A stretch of DNA of 64,000 bases from Gaoshiqia sediminis (lineage in GTDB: Bacteria > Bacteroidota > Bacteroidia > Bacteroidales > Prolixibacteraceae), in contig NZ_JAPAAF010000006.1 of the NCBI RefSeq assembly GCF_025907915.1, positions 124,001-188,000 of the forward strand. The letters are read 5' to 3'. A program made the translations under genes and the position numbers. The notes beneath the pieces are model-generated. The model was not told the origin of the DNA. It saw only the letters and a list, made by a program, of their open reading frames with translations, and did not search any database. This document shows, one piece after another, positions 54,788-63,856 of the stretch; positions within the stretch are counted from its first letter, which is position 1, and the number at the start of each line of letters is the position of its first letter.

Positions 54788-55512
54788 ACCTGGTGATTGA
54801 TATCGGTAATACGCGCATCAAACTGGCCTTGTTCAGCGATCGCGACCTGATGTTTAATGTGCCGCTGGATGAATTGAAAGTAGAGCATATTCAGTTGTTT
54901 TTGGACGAACATCCACAGCTGAACAAAGCTATTTTGTCGTCGGTGCGTGAGTATCCGGCGGAAATTCGCAATTTCCTGAATGATAAGTTTGAACAGTTCG
55001 TTGAGCTGGATTACCTGACGCCGGTGCCGATTGTTAATCGCTACCAAACGCCTGAAACCCTCGGGCTCGACCGGCTGGCTGCTGCCATTGGGGCTGCCGA
55101 TATGTTTCCGGCGCAGAACCTGTTGGTGGTAGATGCCGGCACGGCAATTACTTTCGATTTGGTGTCGGCGAACAATGAATACTTGGGGGGCAACATTTCA
55201 CCCGGGCTTGAAACGCGTTTTAAAGCGCTTCATCAATTTACCGGGAAATTGCCATTAGTGGGGGTGAAAGATGAATTTCAGGCGATTGGTACAGACACCG
55301 AATCAGCTATCCGGGCTGGGGTGCAATTGGGCGTGATATTTGAAACAGAACAATATATTAGCTATTTCAGTTCAATTTATCCTGATTTGAAGGTGATTAT
55401 TACCGGCGGTGATGCACGTTTTTTCGATCAAAAGCTGAAAGAGGGCATCTATGTGCATTTCAACCTGACCATGATTGGCTTGAACCGGATTTTGGAATAT
55501 AATTCCCATTAA
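54784..55512 (+). CDS. coaX: Type III pantothenate kinase
   Basis: First step of coenzyme A synthesis. ASKHA fold: phosphate 1 motif MNLVIDIGNTRIKLALF at the N-terminus, ETLGLDRLAAAIGA (pantothenate site and potassium site area), VVDAGTAITFDLV (phosphate 2) and GGNISPGLETR. 242 residues is normal. Overlap with nadC by 4 bases joins NAD and CoA synthesis in one message. No terminator is obvious after it. Confidence 0.94.
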   Translation: MNLVIDIGNTRIKLALFSDRDLMFNVPLDELKVEHIQLFLDEHPQLNKAILSSVREYPAEIRNFLNDKFEQFVELDYLTPVPIVNRYQTPETLGLDRLAAAIGAADMFPAQNLLVVDAGTAITFDLVSANNEYLGGNISPGLETRFKALHQFTGKLPLVGVKDEFQAIGTDTESAIRAGVQLGVIFETEQYISYFSSIYPDLKVIITGGDARFFDQKLKEGIYVHFNLTMIGLNRILEYNSH

Positions 55513-56134
55513 ACCTTTTTTGCCGTAGCTGCTTTGTGCGATCATTTAATTTAGTTAGAGGGAGTTGTCGTTGTCGCATTAGCATCTTCTAATCGGGGTT
55601 TGGTTATCTATGGACCTGGTATTCAATAGCATGTTAAATCAGAGAAATGACAATTTCTTAACAAATGGACATTTCAATGGTGTAGTTGAAATATTTCGGT
55701 TTTTCGATCAAAATAGTTAAGCAAACCATCCCCTTTCTGGTTTTTAATTTCTGATAACCGGGATTGACGTTGTTCTTGCGTTGGAATTTCATCTCAGCCT
55801 GCTGTCATTTTTCCGGTAAGAGGGCATTTCTGCCGAATTCCCTCATAAGAATTTTAAAATGTAGTTTGGGGTTCAACATGTGGTAACCCCCGCAGGTAGG
55901 GCGGTTGCTAGTTTCACGTTGGTTTTGGCATGGGTTTTGAAACTCATGTTTTCGTAACCCGTTCTTTGTCAATTATAAATTTAACTGCTAAATTTGGCGC
56001 CCAACTTGGTGGTTTCAGGAGATTTTTGCGTAAAAGCTATTTCAAATAAGTTTATATTTGGCCTCTGATATCGTTGAGTGATCAACTGAACGTACGAAAA
56101 AATTTCAAACGTATAATTATAACATTTTCAAACG
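55513..56134. other. 622-base gap upstream of the envelope operon
   Basis: No coding frame has family features. It holds a GGGGTT/AACCCC hairpin (55868-55873 with 55885-55890) and a second partial pairing (GGGTT near 55932 with AACCC near 55956). A TATATTTG box at 56053-56060 with TTTG at 56025-56028 may be the promoter for the TPR gene (75 bases before its ATG). A small RNA or long leader is possible but not shown. Confidence 0.4.
56053..56060 (+). promoter_or_regulatory. Possible -7 box of the TPR-lptC operon
   Basis: TATATTTG fits TAnnTTTG, with a TTTG 24 bases upstream, a slightly long spacing. Confidence 0.4.
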
Positions 56135-57769
56135 ATGAAATCATTGCTATCTAAAACCAAATTACTAACAATCGCACTGGCTTTGGTGATGAGCATCTCA
56201 GCATTTGCTCAACGAGAGATTACAGGCACAATTTATCGGGAAGGAAAACCTGCCGCCGGTGTTACCGTAGAAGCCCACAAATCGTCGGAAACTTTCATGA
56301 CAAGTTTTGACGGGAAATATAAAATTACGGTGGATGATAAAAGTAAATATCTGAAATTTACTTTTATTGATGATTCCAGAAGATTTGATCTGGAAGGTGT
56401 CACGAAAAATGTCATTGATTTTAGTTTTGACGGTGAATTGCCAGCCGCTGCAAGCGGTGATGAAGCTGAAGCCGGTGTGGATTTGAGGACAAGCCAGGAA
56501 TTGGTAAAAGACAAAGTGACTGAATTTATGAGTCAGTACACGATGTATGACCAATTTTATAAGCAAAAGGATTACAAGTCGGCCATGGCTCCCTGGCGGT
56601 TGATTTACAGCAAATACCCAAAATCTTCGCTGAATATCTACATTCATGGTGCTAACATGTACGAGGACAAGATCAATGCAACCGAGGATTGGACAACTAA
56701 AGACCAGTATATCGACAGCTTGATGCGCGTTTACGATCGTCGTATCAAATATTTCGATCAAAAAGGATTTGTATTGGGGCGAAAAGCTACCGACTACCTG
56801 AAATATAAGTTGGCCAATGAAAACCTGACCGATGATGAATTGAAAACGATCCTGAAAAAAGGGTATAGCGAATTGGAAGAAGCGATACAGCTGGAGAAAA
56901 ACGAAACCGAAGTGGCTGTTCTGGTTGTATTTATGCAGGCTACCAAGCGTTTGTTTATTATGGGTGAGCTGCCAAAAGAATCGGTTGCCAAAAACTATGA
57001 GATCTCTTCGGTAATTTTGGATGCTAATCTGGCCAAAGAGCCTGACAGTGAAAAGTATCTTGCAGCAAAAGGATTGGTTGACCAATTGTTCCAAACCAGT
57101 GGTGCTGCCGATTGTGAAGCGCTAGTCGCCTTGTATGAACCTAAATTTGATGAAATTGCACTGGATGTTGAGGCTTTGAAAAAGATGCTTCGTGTACTTG
57201 ACAAGCAGGATTGTACGGAAAGTGAACTTTTTGCCAAAGCTTCGGAGAAACTCTACAGTTTGGAGCCATCAGCTGAAGCTGCCTTCAACATGGCCCGTTT
57301 GTTTGTAAAACGCGATGAGTTTAACCGGGCAAAGGAATATTATCAAAATGCAATTGCCACGGAAACGGATAAAGAATTGTTGTCGAAATATTATTACGAG
57401 CTGGGTATCTTCACTTTTGTGAAAGAAAATGCATACCAAAAGGCGCGCGACTATGCCCGTAAAGCGTTGGAGAATAATCCGAGCTCTGGTCGTACGCTGA
57501 TCCTGATTGGTGATATCTATGCTCAATACAGCAAACACTACGGTGAGTCTGATTTTGACCATCAAGCTATGTACTGGTTGGCAGTAGATTATTACGAAAG
57601 AGCTAAGCGGGTTGACCCGGACTCTTTTGCTGCCGCAAATGCTAAAATCAATACTTACAAAGTGTATTTCCCGGATAAAGAAACTTTGTTCTTCCAGGGA
57701 TACCAGGATGGTCAAACTTACAAGATTGGAAGTTGGATCAATGAATCAACCAAAGTCCGTGCAAAGTAA
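56135..57769 (+). CDS. Exported TPR-repeat protein with an N-terminal carboxypeptidase-regulatory-like domain
   Basis: 544 residues, leader ending SAFAQ. The first domain (about 25-105; GTIYREGKPAAGVTVEAHK, FDGKYKITVD) is the beta fold used as a surface or scaffold module in many Bacteroidota proteins. The rest is helical with TPR-like units, most clear at AAFNMARLFVKRDEFNRAKEYYQNA and the YELGIF...KARDYARKALENNPSS segment. It probably serves as a periplasmic scaffold. lptC starts inside its last 29 bases, so it is coupled with LPS export genes. This gene order next to coaX is, as I recall it, common in Bacteroidota. Exact role unknown. Confidence 0.75.
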   Translation: MKSLLSKTKLLTIALALVMSISAFAQREITGTIYREGKPAAGVTVEAHKSSETFMTSFDGKYKITVDDKSKYLKFTFIDDSRRFDLEGVTKNVIDFSFDGELPAAASGDEAEAGVDLRTSQELVKDKVTEFMSQYTMYDQFYKQKDYKSAMAPWRLIYSKYPKSSLNIYIHGANMYEDKINATEDWTTKDQYIDSLMRVYDRRIKYFDQKGFVLGRKATDYLKYKLANENLTDDELKTILKKGYSELEEAIQLEKNETEVAVLVVFMQATKRLFIMGELPKESVAKNYEISSVILDANLAKEPDSEKYLAAKGLVDQLFQTSGAADCEALVALYEPKFDEIALDVEALKKMLRVLDKQDCTESELFAKASEKLYSLEPSAEAAFNMARLFVKRDEFNRAKEYYQNAIATETDKELLSKYYYELGIFTFVKENAYQKARDYARKALENNPSSGRTLILIGDIYAQYSKHYGESDFDHQAMYWLAVDYYERAKRVDPDSFAAANAKINTYKVYFPDKETLFFQGYQDGQTYKIGSWINESTKVRAK

Positions 57770-58340
57770 TTACATAAAACGAGCACAATCTTTCCGCATA
57801 AGCATTGCAATTCTCCTCGGGGGAATTGCAGTGCTTTTGTTTTCATGCGCCAATAAAATTGAGAAGATCAAGGAGTTTTCCGTAGGTGACAAGATGCCGG
57901 GTATGGAAGCCGAGCAATTTGAGATGATCCATTCCGACTCCACGGTCATCCGGTTTAAGTTGATCACGCCCCGGTTGCTCAACTATGACCAGGAAAAGGA
58001 ACCTTTTATGGAATTTCCCGAAGGCGTTCAGATTGAAAAGTTCGATGAAAAGATGCAGATCGTTTCTGTGGTCACCTCAGATTATGCCATTTATTATACC
58101 AACGATAAGAAATGGACTGCCAAAAACAACGTGGTCGTTATTAATCAGGAAGGTGATTCATTAAAAACCGAAGAACTGATCTGGGAAGAAGCAAAAGGGA
58201 AAATATACTCCGAACAATTCGTAAAAATAATCCGTAAAGATCAAATAATCAATGGTGTTGGTTTTGAATCGGATCAGGATATGTCGAATTGGCAAATCAA
58301 AAAAGTTAGGGGAACGCTCTATCTCGATGTTTCAGAATAG
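57741..58340 (+). CDS. lptC: LPS export protein LptC
   Basis: 199 residues from ATG 57741 (MNQPKSVQSNYIKRAQSF), overlapping the TPR gene by 29 bases; a reading open to 57612 in the same frame adds 43 unlikely residues. The membrane/lipoprotein anchor ISIAILLGGIAVLLFSC is followed by a beta-jellyroll (MEAEQFEMIHSDSTVIRFKLI, ...IQKFDEK-like strand at EGVQIEKFDEK, VVINQEGDSLKTEELIW). It bridges the inner-membrane LPS transporter and LptA in the periplasm. The gene pattern (TPR-lptC-HlyC-PPIase) supports the call. Confidence 0.82.
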   Translation: MNQPKSVQSNYIKRAQSFRISIAILLGGIAVLLFSCANKIEKIKEFSVGDKMPGMEAEQFEMIHSDSTVIRFKLITPRLLNYDQEKEPFMEFPEGVQIEKFDEKMQIVSVVTSDYAIYYTNDKKWTAKNNVVVINQEGDSLKTEELIWEEAKGKIYSEQFVKIIRKDQIINGVGFESDQDMSNWQIKKVRGTLYLDVSE

Positions 58341-58343
58341 GTC

Positions 58344-59615
58344 ATGGAAGTACTGATTGTAACCATACTTTTAACAATCGTTTTTTCCGCTTTTTTTTCC
58401 GGGATGGAGATTGCTTTTGTGTCGGCTAATAAACTGCGTCTCGAACTCGATAAAAAGCAGGACTCTGTGAATTCGCGGATTCTGTCCGTATTTACTAAAA
58501 ATCCCGGGCAATATATAGCCACCATGTTGGTGGGAAATAACATAGCCCTGGTTGTTTATGGTGTTGCTTTTGCCCAACTGCTGGAGCCTTTTTTTTACAG
58601 TTTCTTGCCATCCGATGGGGCGGTGCTGTTTCTCCAAACTATTGTTTCTACCCTGATTATCCTGGTTACGGCCGAATTTCTGCCCAAAGCTTTATTTCGT
58701 CTCAACCCAAACATTTTTCTTCGCATCTTCGCCTTGCCGCTGATGCTTTTCTATTTCCTCTTTTATCCGGTTACGCGTATCACGATGAGCATTTCGAAGC
58801 TGTTGCTCAATGGTATTTTTCGTGCGGCCATCGATAAGGAAGAAGAGAAAATCGTTTTCAGTCGGGTTGATCTCGATCATTTTGTCAATGCGTTGGACAG
58901 CCCTTCCACACGTCAGGAAAAAGACATTGAAAATGAAGTGAAACTCTTTCGGAACGCATTGGACTTTTCGAAAGTGAAACTGCGGGAGATTATGGTGCCC
59001 CGGACTGAAATGGTGGCGATGGACATCAATTCGAGCATGGAAGAACTGCGGCAGAAATTTATCGAAACCGGCTATTCACGCATTCTTTTCTATCAGGAAA
59101 ATATCGACAATATTATCGGATATCTTCACCATTCCATGATTTTTACCAACCCGGAGTCTATCAGGCCCAACCTAAAAAAAGTGCTGATCGTTCCCGAGTC
59201 GATGCCTGCCAGCAAGCTGCTCAGTAAATTCATCCAGCAGCACCGGAGCATCGCCATTGTGGTGGATGAGTTTGGCGGCACTTCGGGCATGGTTACCAGC
59301 GAGGATATTCTGGAAGAAATTTTTGGCGAAATTGAAGATGAACATGATACGGTTGATTTGGTTGACCGCAAAATAAGTGATACGGAATTTATCTTCTCTG
59401 CCCGTATCGACCTGGATATCCTGAATGACAAGTATAACCTGGGCTTTCCATTGACGGAGAACTTTGAGACCCTTGCCGGGTTTATTCTTTTTCATCACGA
59501 AAGCATCCCTAAAATCAATACCACGATTAATATCGATCGTTTTCGGTTCAAAATTTTAAAAGCTTCCAATACCCGGATTGAATTGGTCAATCTGAAAGTT
59601 TTGGAGAGCGATTAA
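58344..59615 (+). CDS. CNNM/CorC (HlyC-like) transporter family protein
   Basis: 423 residues. The N-terminal DUF21 membrane domain (1-170) has about four segments (VTILLTIVFSAFFSGMEIAFVSA, IATMLVGNNIALVVYGVAFAQ, FLQTIVSTLIILVTAEFLPKALF, split here for reading). A CBS pair follows (REIMVPRTEMVAMD, VVDEFGGTSGMVTSEDILEEIFGE) and a C-terminal CorC/HlyC domain (FSARIDLDILNDKYNLGFP). These proteins are linked to magnesium or cobalt homeostasis; the name hemolysin is historic. It begins 3 bases after the lptC stop. Confidence 0.88.
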   Translation: MEVLIVTILLTIVFSAFFSGMEIAFVSANKLRLELDKKQDSVNSRILSVFTKNPGQYIATMLVGNNIALVVYGVAFAQLLEPFFYSFLPSDGAVLFLQTIVSTLIILVTAEFLPKALFRLNPNIFLRIFALPLMLFYFLFYPVTRITMSISKLLLNGIFRAAIDKEEEKIVFSRVDLDHFVNALDSPSTRQEKDIENEVKLFRNALDFSKVKLREIMVPRTEMVAMDINSSMEELRQKFIETGYSRILFYQENIDNIIGYLHHSMIFTNPESIRPNLKKVLIVPESMPASKLLSKFIQQHRSIAIVVDEFGGTSGMVTSEDILEEIFGEIEDEHDTVDLVDRKISDTEFIFSARIDLDILNDKYNLGFPLTENFETLAGFILFHHESIPKINTTINIDRFRFKILKASNTRIELVNLKVLESD

Positions 59616-59787
59616 TTCTGGCCATGAGGTAAAGGCTGAAATCAACGTTTCACTTCCTTCGATTGTTCCGGCAATATGCCGTTGAGCTAATTGTTTTCAG
59701 GCTGTTTTTGCCGCTCAGAACAGCGCGTTAAAATTGCAGGCGTTCTAAAATAAAAATTGAATTTTAAGGATTAATACCTAAAATTAT

Positions 59788-59795
59788 TATCTTCG
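59788..59795 (+). promoter_or_regulatory. Possible -7 box of the SurA/PpiD-like gene
   Basis: TATCTTCG, one base off TAnnTTTG, 48 bases before the ATG at 59843. Confidence 0.35.
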
Positions 59796-59842
59796 TAGCT
59801 CGAAAAAAATTAGTAAAAACATAATTCTATAATTATCAGTAA

Positions 59843-61957
59843 ATGGCTACCCTACAGAGAATACGTAATCGTGCTGGTTTATTAGTAGCGATCATTATTG
59901 GCCTTGCATTAGTTGCTTTTATCCTGGGTGACATGTTAAATGCAGGAAGCTCCTTACTAAAACCATCACAGCTTGAAGTTGCCGATATCAACGGAACATC
60001 GGTTCAATACCCCGACTTTCAACGGAAAATTGAAGAAACTGCCGAAATCTATAAAATGAATACTGGGCGTACCCAGTTGGACGACAATGCCTGGACTCAG
60101 GTGCGCGAGCAAGTTTGGCAGGAAATTGTGCGGGAAGCCGTTATGGGTGATGTGTACGAAGAGCTTGGTTTGACCGTTACCGCTGAAGAATTGTTCGACT
60201 TGGTACAAGGTTCCAACATTCATCCGATCATTCAGCAACTATTCACCAATCCGACTACCGGACAAGTGGACAGAACGGCTGTTCTGCAGTTTTTGAAATC
60301 ATTGGAAAGCAATGCAACTGCCCAGCAAAAGGCTTATTGGTTGTATATCGAAGACCAAATCAAAAAAGAACGCCTCCTTACCAAATACAATAACCTGGTG
60401 CGTCAGGGCTTGTATGTAACCCAAACAGAAGCGCAAGCCAGCCTGGCTGAAAAAAACCGTTCGGCCAACATTCAGTACATCAGCCTTCCGTACAGCTCGA
60501 TGCCGGATAGTGCCGTTGCTGTAACCGATAAAGAGTTGCGTGCATACTACGATGCTCATAAAGACGACTATAAACAATCAGCTTCGCGTACAATTGAGTA
60601 CATTGTTTTCCCGGTGACAGCTTCTGAAGAGGATGATACCAACACCCGCAAGTGGTTGGAAGATGCCAAAGAGGAGTTCGCTGCTATCCAGGATAACGAG
60701 CAATATATTAATGTAAATTCAGATATCCGTTTCGAAGATGTATATCAAAAGCAAGAAGAGCTGAATGCCGAGCTGTCTGATTTTGCCTTTAATGGTAACG
60801 TGGGGGATGTATTTGGTCCTTACAAAGAAGGTAATACCTATAAAGTTGTGAAAATTGACGATTTTAAAAATCTGCCTGATTCGGTGCAGGCTCGTCATAT
60901 CCTGATTAACCCGGAAACAGTTGGTAGTTACGAAGGTGCCTTAGCCCTGGCCGATAGCCTGAAGAGCCTGATTGAGAAAGGTGCTAAGTTTGAAACCCTG
61001 GCATCAGAATATTCAGAAGATCCGGGATCGGCAGTTAAGGGTGGCGACTTGGGCTGGTTTAGAAAAAATCAAATGGTGAAACCGTTTGAAGATGCTGCTT
61101 TCAACGGCGAAGTGAATAAACTATATGTTACAACCACTCAGTTTGGCGTTCACCTGATTCAACCTACCAGAAAAGGTAAAGAAACAAAGCAGGTACGGTT
61201 GGCGGTTTTGGCCCGAAATGTAGAGCCCGGTACACAAACATATCAGCGTATCTATGGCCAGGCCAGCAAATTTGCCAGCGAAAACCAAAATGGAGAGGAC
61301 TTCGCCAATGCAGTGACCGAACAAAAGCTGACCAAAAAAATTGCCCGGGTTGGTGAAAACGACCGCGAAGTGGTCGGTTTGGAGCAATCACGTTCGTTGA
61401 TCCGTGCGGCCTTCCAGTCTGATGTGGATGATATTTTGGTGAACAACGAAGGTTCAACCATTTTTGAGTTTGGTGACAACTTTGTTGTGGCTACGCTTAC
61501 GGGCGTTCAAGCCGAAGGAGTCGCTTCGTTTGAAGAAGTGAAATTGCGCGTGGATTTGGCCGTGCGCAAAGAAAATAAAGCAAAAGCCCTGATGGCTAAA
61601 ATGAAAGAAGCCGTTTCCGGTGAAGACATGGATGCTATAGCTGAAAAATTGGGTACTGAAGTAATGGCAGTAAATGGCGTTAACTTTACGATGTATTCGA
61701 TACCTGCCCTGGGGGTTGAACCGGCTGTTGTCGGTACTGTGGCCAGTCTGCAAAAAGACGAGCTTTCGGCTCCGGTAAAAGGAAACAATGGCGTGTACTT
61801 GCTGAAAGTAGTTTCGGTTGCTGAAGGTGAAGATACAGATGTAGCCACCGAACAGCAACGTTTAGCCCAGGCTTTGGGATACCGTGCGGCTTATCAGGCT
61901 TACGAAGCTCAACGAAAGTCAGTTGAGATTGAGGATAAAAGAGCAAAATTCTACTAG
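59843..61957 (+). CDS. PpiD/SurA-like peptidyl-prolyl isomerase
   Basis: 704 residues, inner-membrane anchored by LLVAIIIGLALVAFILGDML (12-31). An N-terminal helical chaperone region with QREWEN-like segments such as IQRTRN (start) and ...DNAWTQVREQVWQE is followed by a PpiC/parvulin domain at about 345-440 (SVQARHILINPETVG, SEYSEDPGSAVKGGDLGWF, QFGVHLIQ), then a second parvulin-like region to the end. Such proteins fold outer-membrane barrels in the periplasm. Fits the envelope theme of the neighbouring genes. Confidence 0.88.
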   Translation: MATLQRIRNRAGLLVAIIIGLALVAFILGDMLNAGSSLLKPSQLEVADINGTSVQYPDFQRKIEETAEIYKMNTGRTQLDDNAWTQVREQVWQEIVREAVMGDVYEELGLTVTAEELFDLVQGSNIHPIIQQLFTNPTTGQVDRTAVLQFLKSLESNATAQQKAYWLYIEDQIKKERLLTKYNNLVRQGLYVTQTEAQASLAEKNRSANIQYISLPYSSMPDSAVAVTDKELRAYYDAHKDDYKQSASRTIEYIVFPVTASEEDDTNTRKWLEDAKEEFAAIQDNEQYINVNSDIRFEDVYQKQEELNAELSDFAFNGNVGDVFGPYKEGNTYKVVKIDDFKNLPDSVQARHILINPETVGSYEGALALADSLKSLIEKGAKFETLASEYSEDPGSAVKGGDLGWFRKNQMVKPFEDAAFNGEVNKLYVTTTQFGVHLIQPTRKGKETKQVRLAVLARNVEPGTQTYQRIYGQASKFASENQNGEDFANAVTEQKLTKKIARVGENDREVVGLEQSRSLIRAAFQSDVDDILVNNEGSTIFEFGDNFVVATLTGVQAEGVASFEEVKLRVDLAVRKENKAKALMAKMKEAVSGEDMDAIAEKLGTEVMAVNGVNFTMYSIPALGVEPAVVGTVASLQKDELSAPVKGNNGVYLLKVVSVAEGEDTDVATEQQRLAQALGYRAAYQAYEAQRKSVEIEDKRAKFY

Positions 61958-61976
61958 TAGAAAGATGATAAAATGG

Positions 61977-62005
61977 AAAAGCAGGTCGAAAGGCCTGCTT
62001 TTTTT
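61977..62005 (+). terminator. Intrinsic terminator after the PPIase gene
   Basis: AAAAGCAGG (61977-61985) and CCTGCTTTT (61994-62002) with a T run. Confidence 0.85.
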
Positions 62006-62074
62006 GTTTCTGCTTGGTTGCCATCCAGGGTGTCATTCAATTTTGGTCGTTTCTACTTTTGCCGGAAATATTCT

Positions 62075-62082
62075 TATTTTTG
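62075..62082 (+). promoter_or_regulatory. -7 box of the GH43-like gene
   Basis: TATTTTTG fits TAnnTTTG and lies 21 bases before the ATG at 62104. Confidence 0.4.
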
Positions 62083-62103
62083 AACTGATCAAAACAAATT
62101 GAG

Positions 62104-63030
62104 ATGAGAACACTACTACTTGCTGCCTTATTTTTGTTTCTGTTTGGCAGTTGCCGGAACAATGACAACAAAGTTTACCTGTTTTCCTATTTCATGGATA
62201 ACGGACAAGATGGCCTTCACCTGGCCTACAGTCGCGATGGCTATCATTGGGAAGCGTTGAAAAATAGCCAGTCGTTTTTGACTCCGCAGGTTGCCGAGGA
62301 TAAGCTGATGCGTGATCCATGCATTATTCAGGGACCAGATAAGCGATTTCACATGGTGTGGACCGTGAGTTGGAACGATCGCGGCATTGGCTATGCCTCT
62401 TCAGAGGACCTGATAAATTGGTCGGAACAAAAGTTTATACCGGTTATGGAGCATGAACCTACGGCCTTGAATTGCTGGGCTCCTGAAATATTCTATGACA
62501 AGAGCGAAAATCGATTTATGATTTATTGGGCCACGACTATTCCCGGACGTTTCCCGGAAGGCGAGCAGCAAGGCGACAGTAAGTACAATCATCGCATGTA
62601 TTACACCACTACCACAGATTTCAACACCTTTAGCGAAACAAAACTGCTTTACGACGAAGGTTTCAATGTAATTGATGCCGTGATTAAGAAAATTGCCGGG
62701 CAGTATGTCATGTTTCTGAAGGACGAAACCCGCAACCCGCCCAAGAAGCACATCCGAATGGCTTCAAGTAAATCCCTTACTGAGGGCTATAAGCTCATCA
62801 GCGAGCCGATCACCCCCGATTGGGTGGAAGGGCCGACCGTTGCTTATGTGGATGGCCATTGGGTGGTATATTACGATGAGTACACGCGCCATCACATGGG
62901 GGCTGTGCGATCGAAATACCTGAAAAAATGGGAAGTAATCACCGATTCCATTAGTTTTCCGGAAGGTACGCGTCACGGCACGGTTTTTCAGGTGGATGAG
63001 AGCATCCTGGAAAGGTTGTTGCAGGAGTAA
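62104..63030 (+). CDS. GH43-like beta-propeller lipoprotein
   Basis: 308 residues with lipobox LFGSC (Cys17). Propeller features: GLHLAYSRDGYHWEAL, RDPCIIQGPDKRFHMVWTVSW, GYASSEDLINWSE, and CWAPEIFYDKSENRFMIYWAT. The Asp of the RDPCI block and the Glu of AWAPE-type CWAPEIF match catalytic positions of the GH43/GH117-type clan; VEGPTVAYVDG gives a third acid. Relatives are called arabinosidases in many annotations. Lone glycosidase away from the 1-18 kb cluster and followed by a sigma factor gene, so not clearly part of a utilisation locus. Confidence 0.72.
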   Translation: MRTLLLAALFLFLFGSCRNNDNKVYLFSYFMDNGQDGLHLAYSRDGYHWEALKNSQSFLTPQVAEDKLMRDPCIIQGPDKRFHMVWTVSWNDRGIGYASSEDLINWSEQKFIPVMEHEPTALNCWAPEIFYDKSENRFMIYWATTIPGRFPEGEQQGDSKYNHRMYYTTTTDFNTFSETKLLYDEGFNVIDAVIKKIAGQYVMFLKDETRNPPKKHIRMASSKSLTEGYKLISEPITPDWVEGPTVAYVDGHWVVYYDEYTRHHMGAVRSKYLKKWEVITDSISFPEGTRHGTVFQVDESILERLLQE

Positions 63031-63200
63031 ATTCTGCTTTCCAAAAATATTCCGGCTACAGGTCGGGCTTTTACTACAGGCTGGTCAACAAATTTGGCCA
63101 GCCAGTTGCTTTTTGAGGGCATAGGTTGTTTGCTGAGATATTAACATCTCGATCCTTTGTTTGTGCCGGCGCTCTTTATGAAGGTTTTTTCAATCCTTGC

Positions 63201-63230
63201 GCAACCTTCTCACCTGTATTTTCATCTGTC
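63201..63230 (+). promoter_or_regulatory. Possible ECF-type promoter of the second sigma operon
   Basis: GCAACC (63201-63206), 16 bases, then CATCTGTC (63223-63230) resembles the AAC/CGTC layout of the other two ECF promoters but is weaker. A TAAATTTG box at 63272-63279 is a competing vegetative candidate only 22 bases before the start codon. Confidence 0.35.
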
Positions 63231-63301
63231 ACCGGAAACGATAAAGATAGCCGGAAGTTAGGCGAATTCGCTAAATTTGATCTTAACCAATTGATAACAC
63301 C

Positions 63302-63856
63302 TTGGAGGACCTCAGGCAACTGATAACAGATTGTGCTGCTGGGAAAACAGGGGCGCAAGCTCGTTTGTACCAGTTGTTCGCACCCAAAATGTATGGGGTG
63401 TGTCTGCGCTATTCCAAGGATCAAACCGAGGCCGAGGATAACTTGCAGGATGGGTTCATCAAGGTATTCGAGAAGATTGGCACGTTCCGGCACGAGGGTT
63501 CTTTTGAAGGTTGGGTGAGGAGGATTATGGTGAATGTGTCGCTGGAAAAATACCGCAAGCAGCATTTGCTGCATCCTGTTGATGACATGACAAAGTTTGA
63601 TGTACCGGACTTTAAGGATGAAATTCTTGCGGAGATTGCGACACAGGATTTGTTAAAACTCATCCAGGAATTGCCTCCCCGCTACCGGATGGTTTTCAAC
63701 CTGTATGTGTTTGAAGGGATGAACCACAAGGAAATTGCCGGGGAAATGAAAATTACGGAAGGAACTTCCAAATCGAACCTGGCGCGGGCCCGGATGATTT
63801 TGCAAAAAAAGGTGGTGAAGTGTTTTGAAGAAACTGAAAATAATTACCCTGCATGA
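63302..63856 (+). CDS. ECF RNA polymerase sigma factor (second)
   Basis: 184 residues from a TTG start preceded and followed by purine-rich sequence; no in-frame ATG fits better. Region 2 is ARLYQLFAPKMYGVCLRYS with EAEDNLQDGFIKVFEKI, and region 4 is LPPRYRMVFNLYVFEGMNHKEIAGEM with TEGTSKSNLARAR. It overlaps a following open frame by 4 bases (ATGA). This group of Bacteroidota sigma factors is usually followed by a membrane-bound partner and an outer-membrane barrel. Its targets cannot be seen. Confidence 0.9.
   Translation: MEDLRQLITDCAAGKTGAQARLYQLFAPKMYGVCLRYSKDQTEAEDNLQDGFIKVFEKIGTFRHEGSFEGWVRRIMVNVSLEKYRKQHLLHPVDDMTKFDVPDFKDEILAEIATQDLLKLIQELPPRYRMVFNLYVFEGMNHKEIAGEMKITEGTSKSNLARARMILQKKVVKCFEETENNYPA

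Noticed and set aside
56198-57094. 298-codon open frame on the minus strand
   Set aside because: Shadow of the TPR-protein gene; no family features and Phe/Gln-rich mirror composition.
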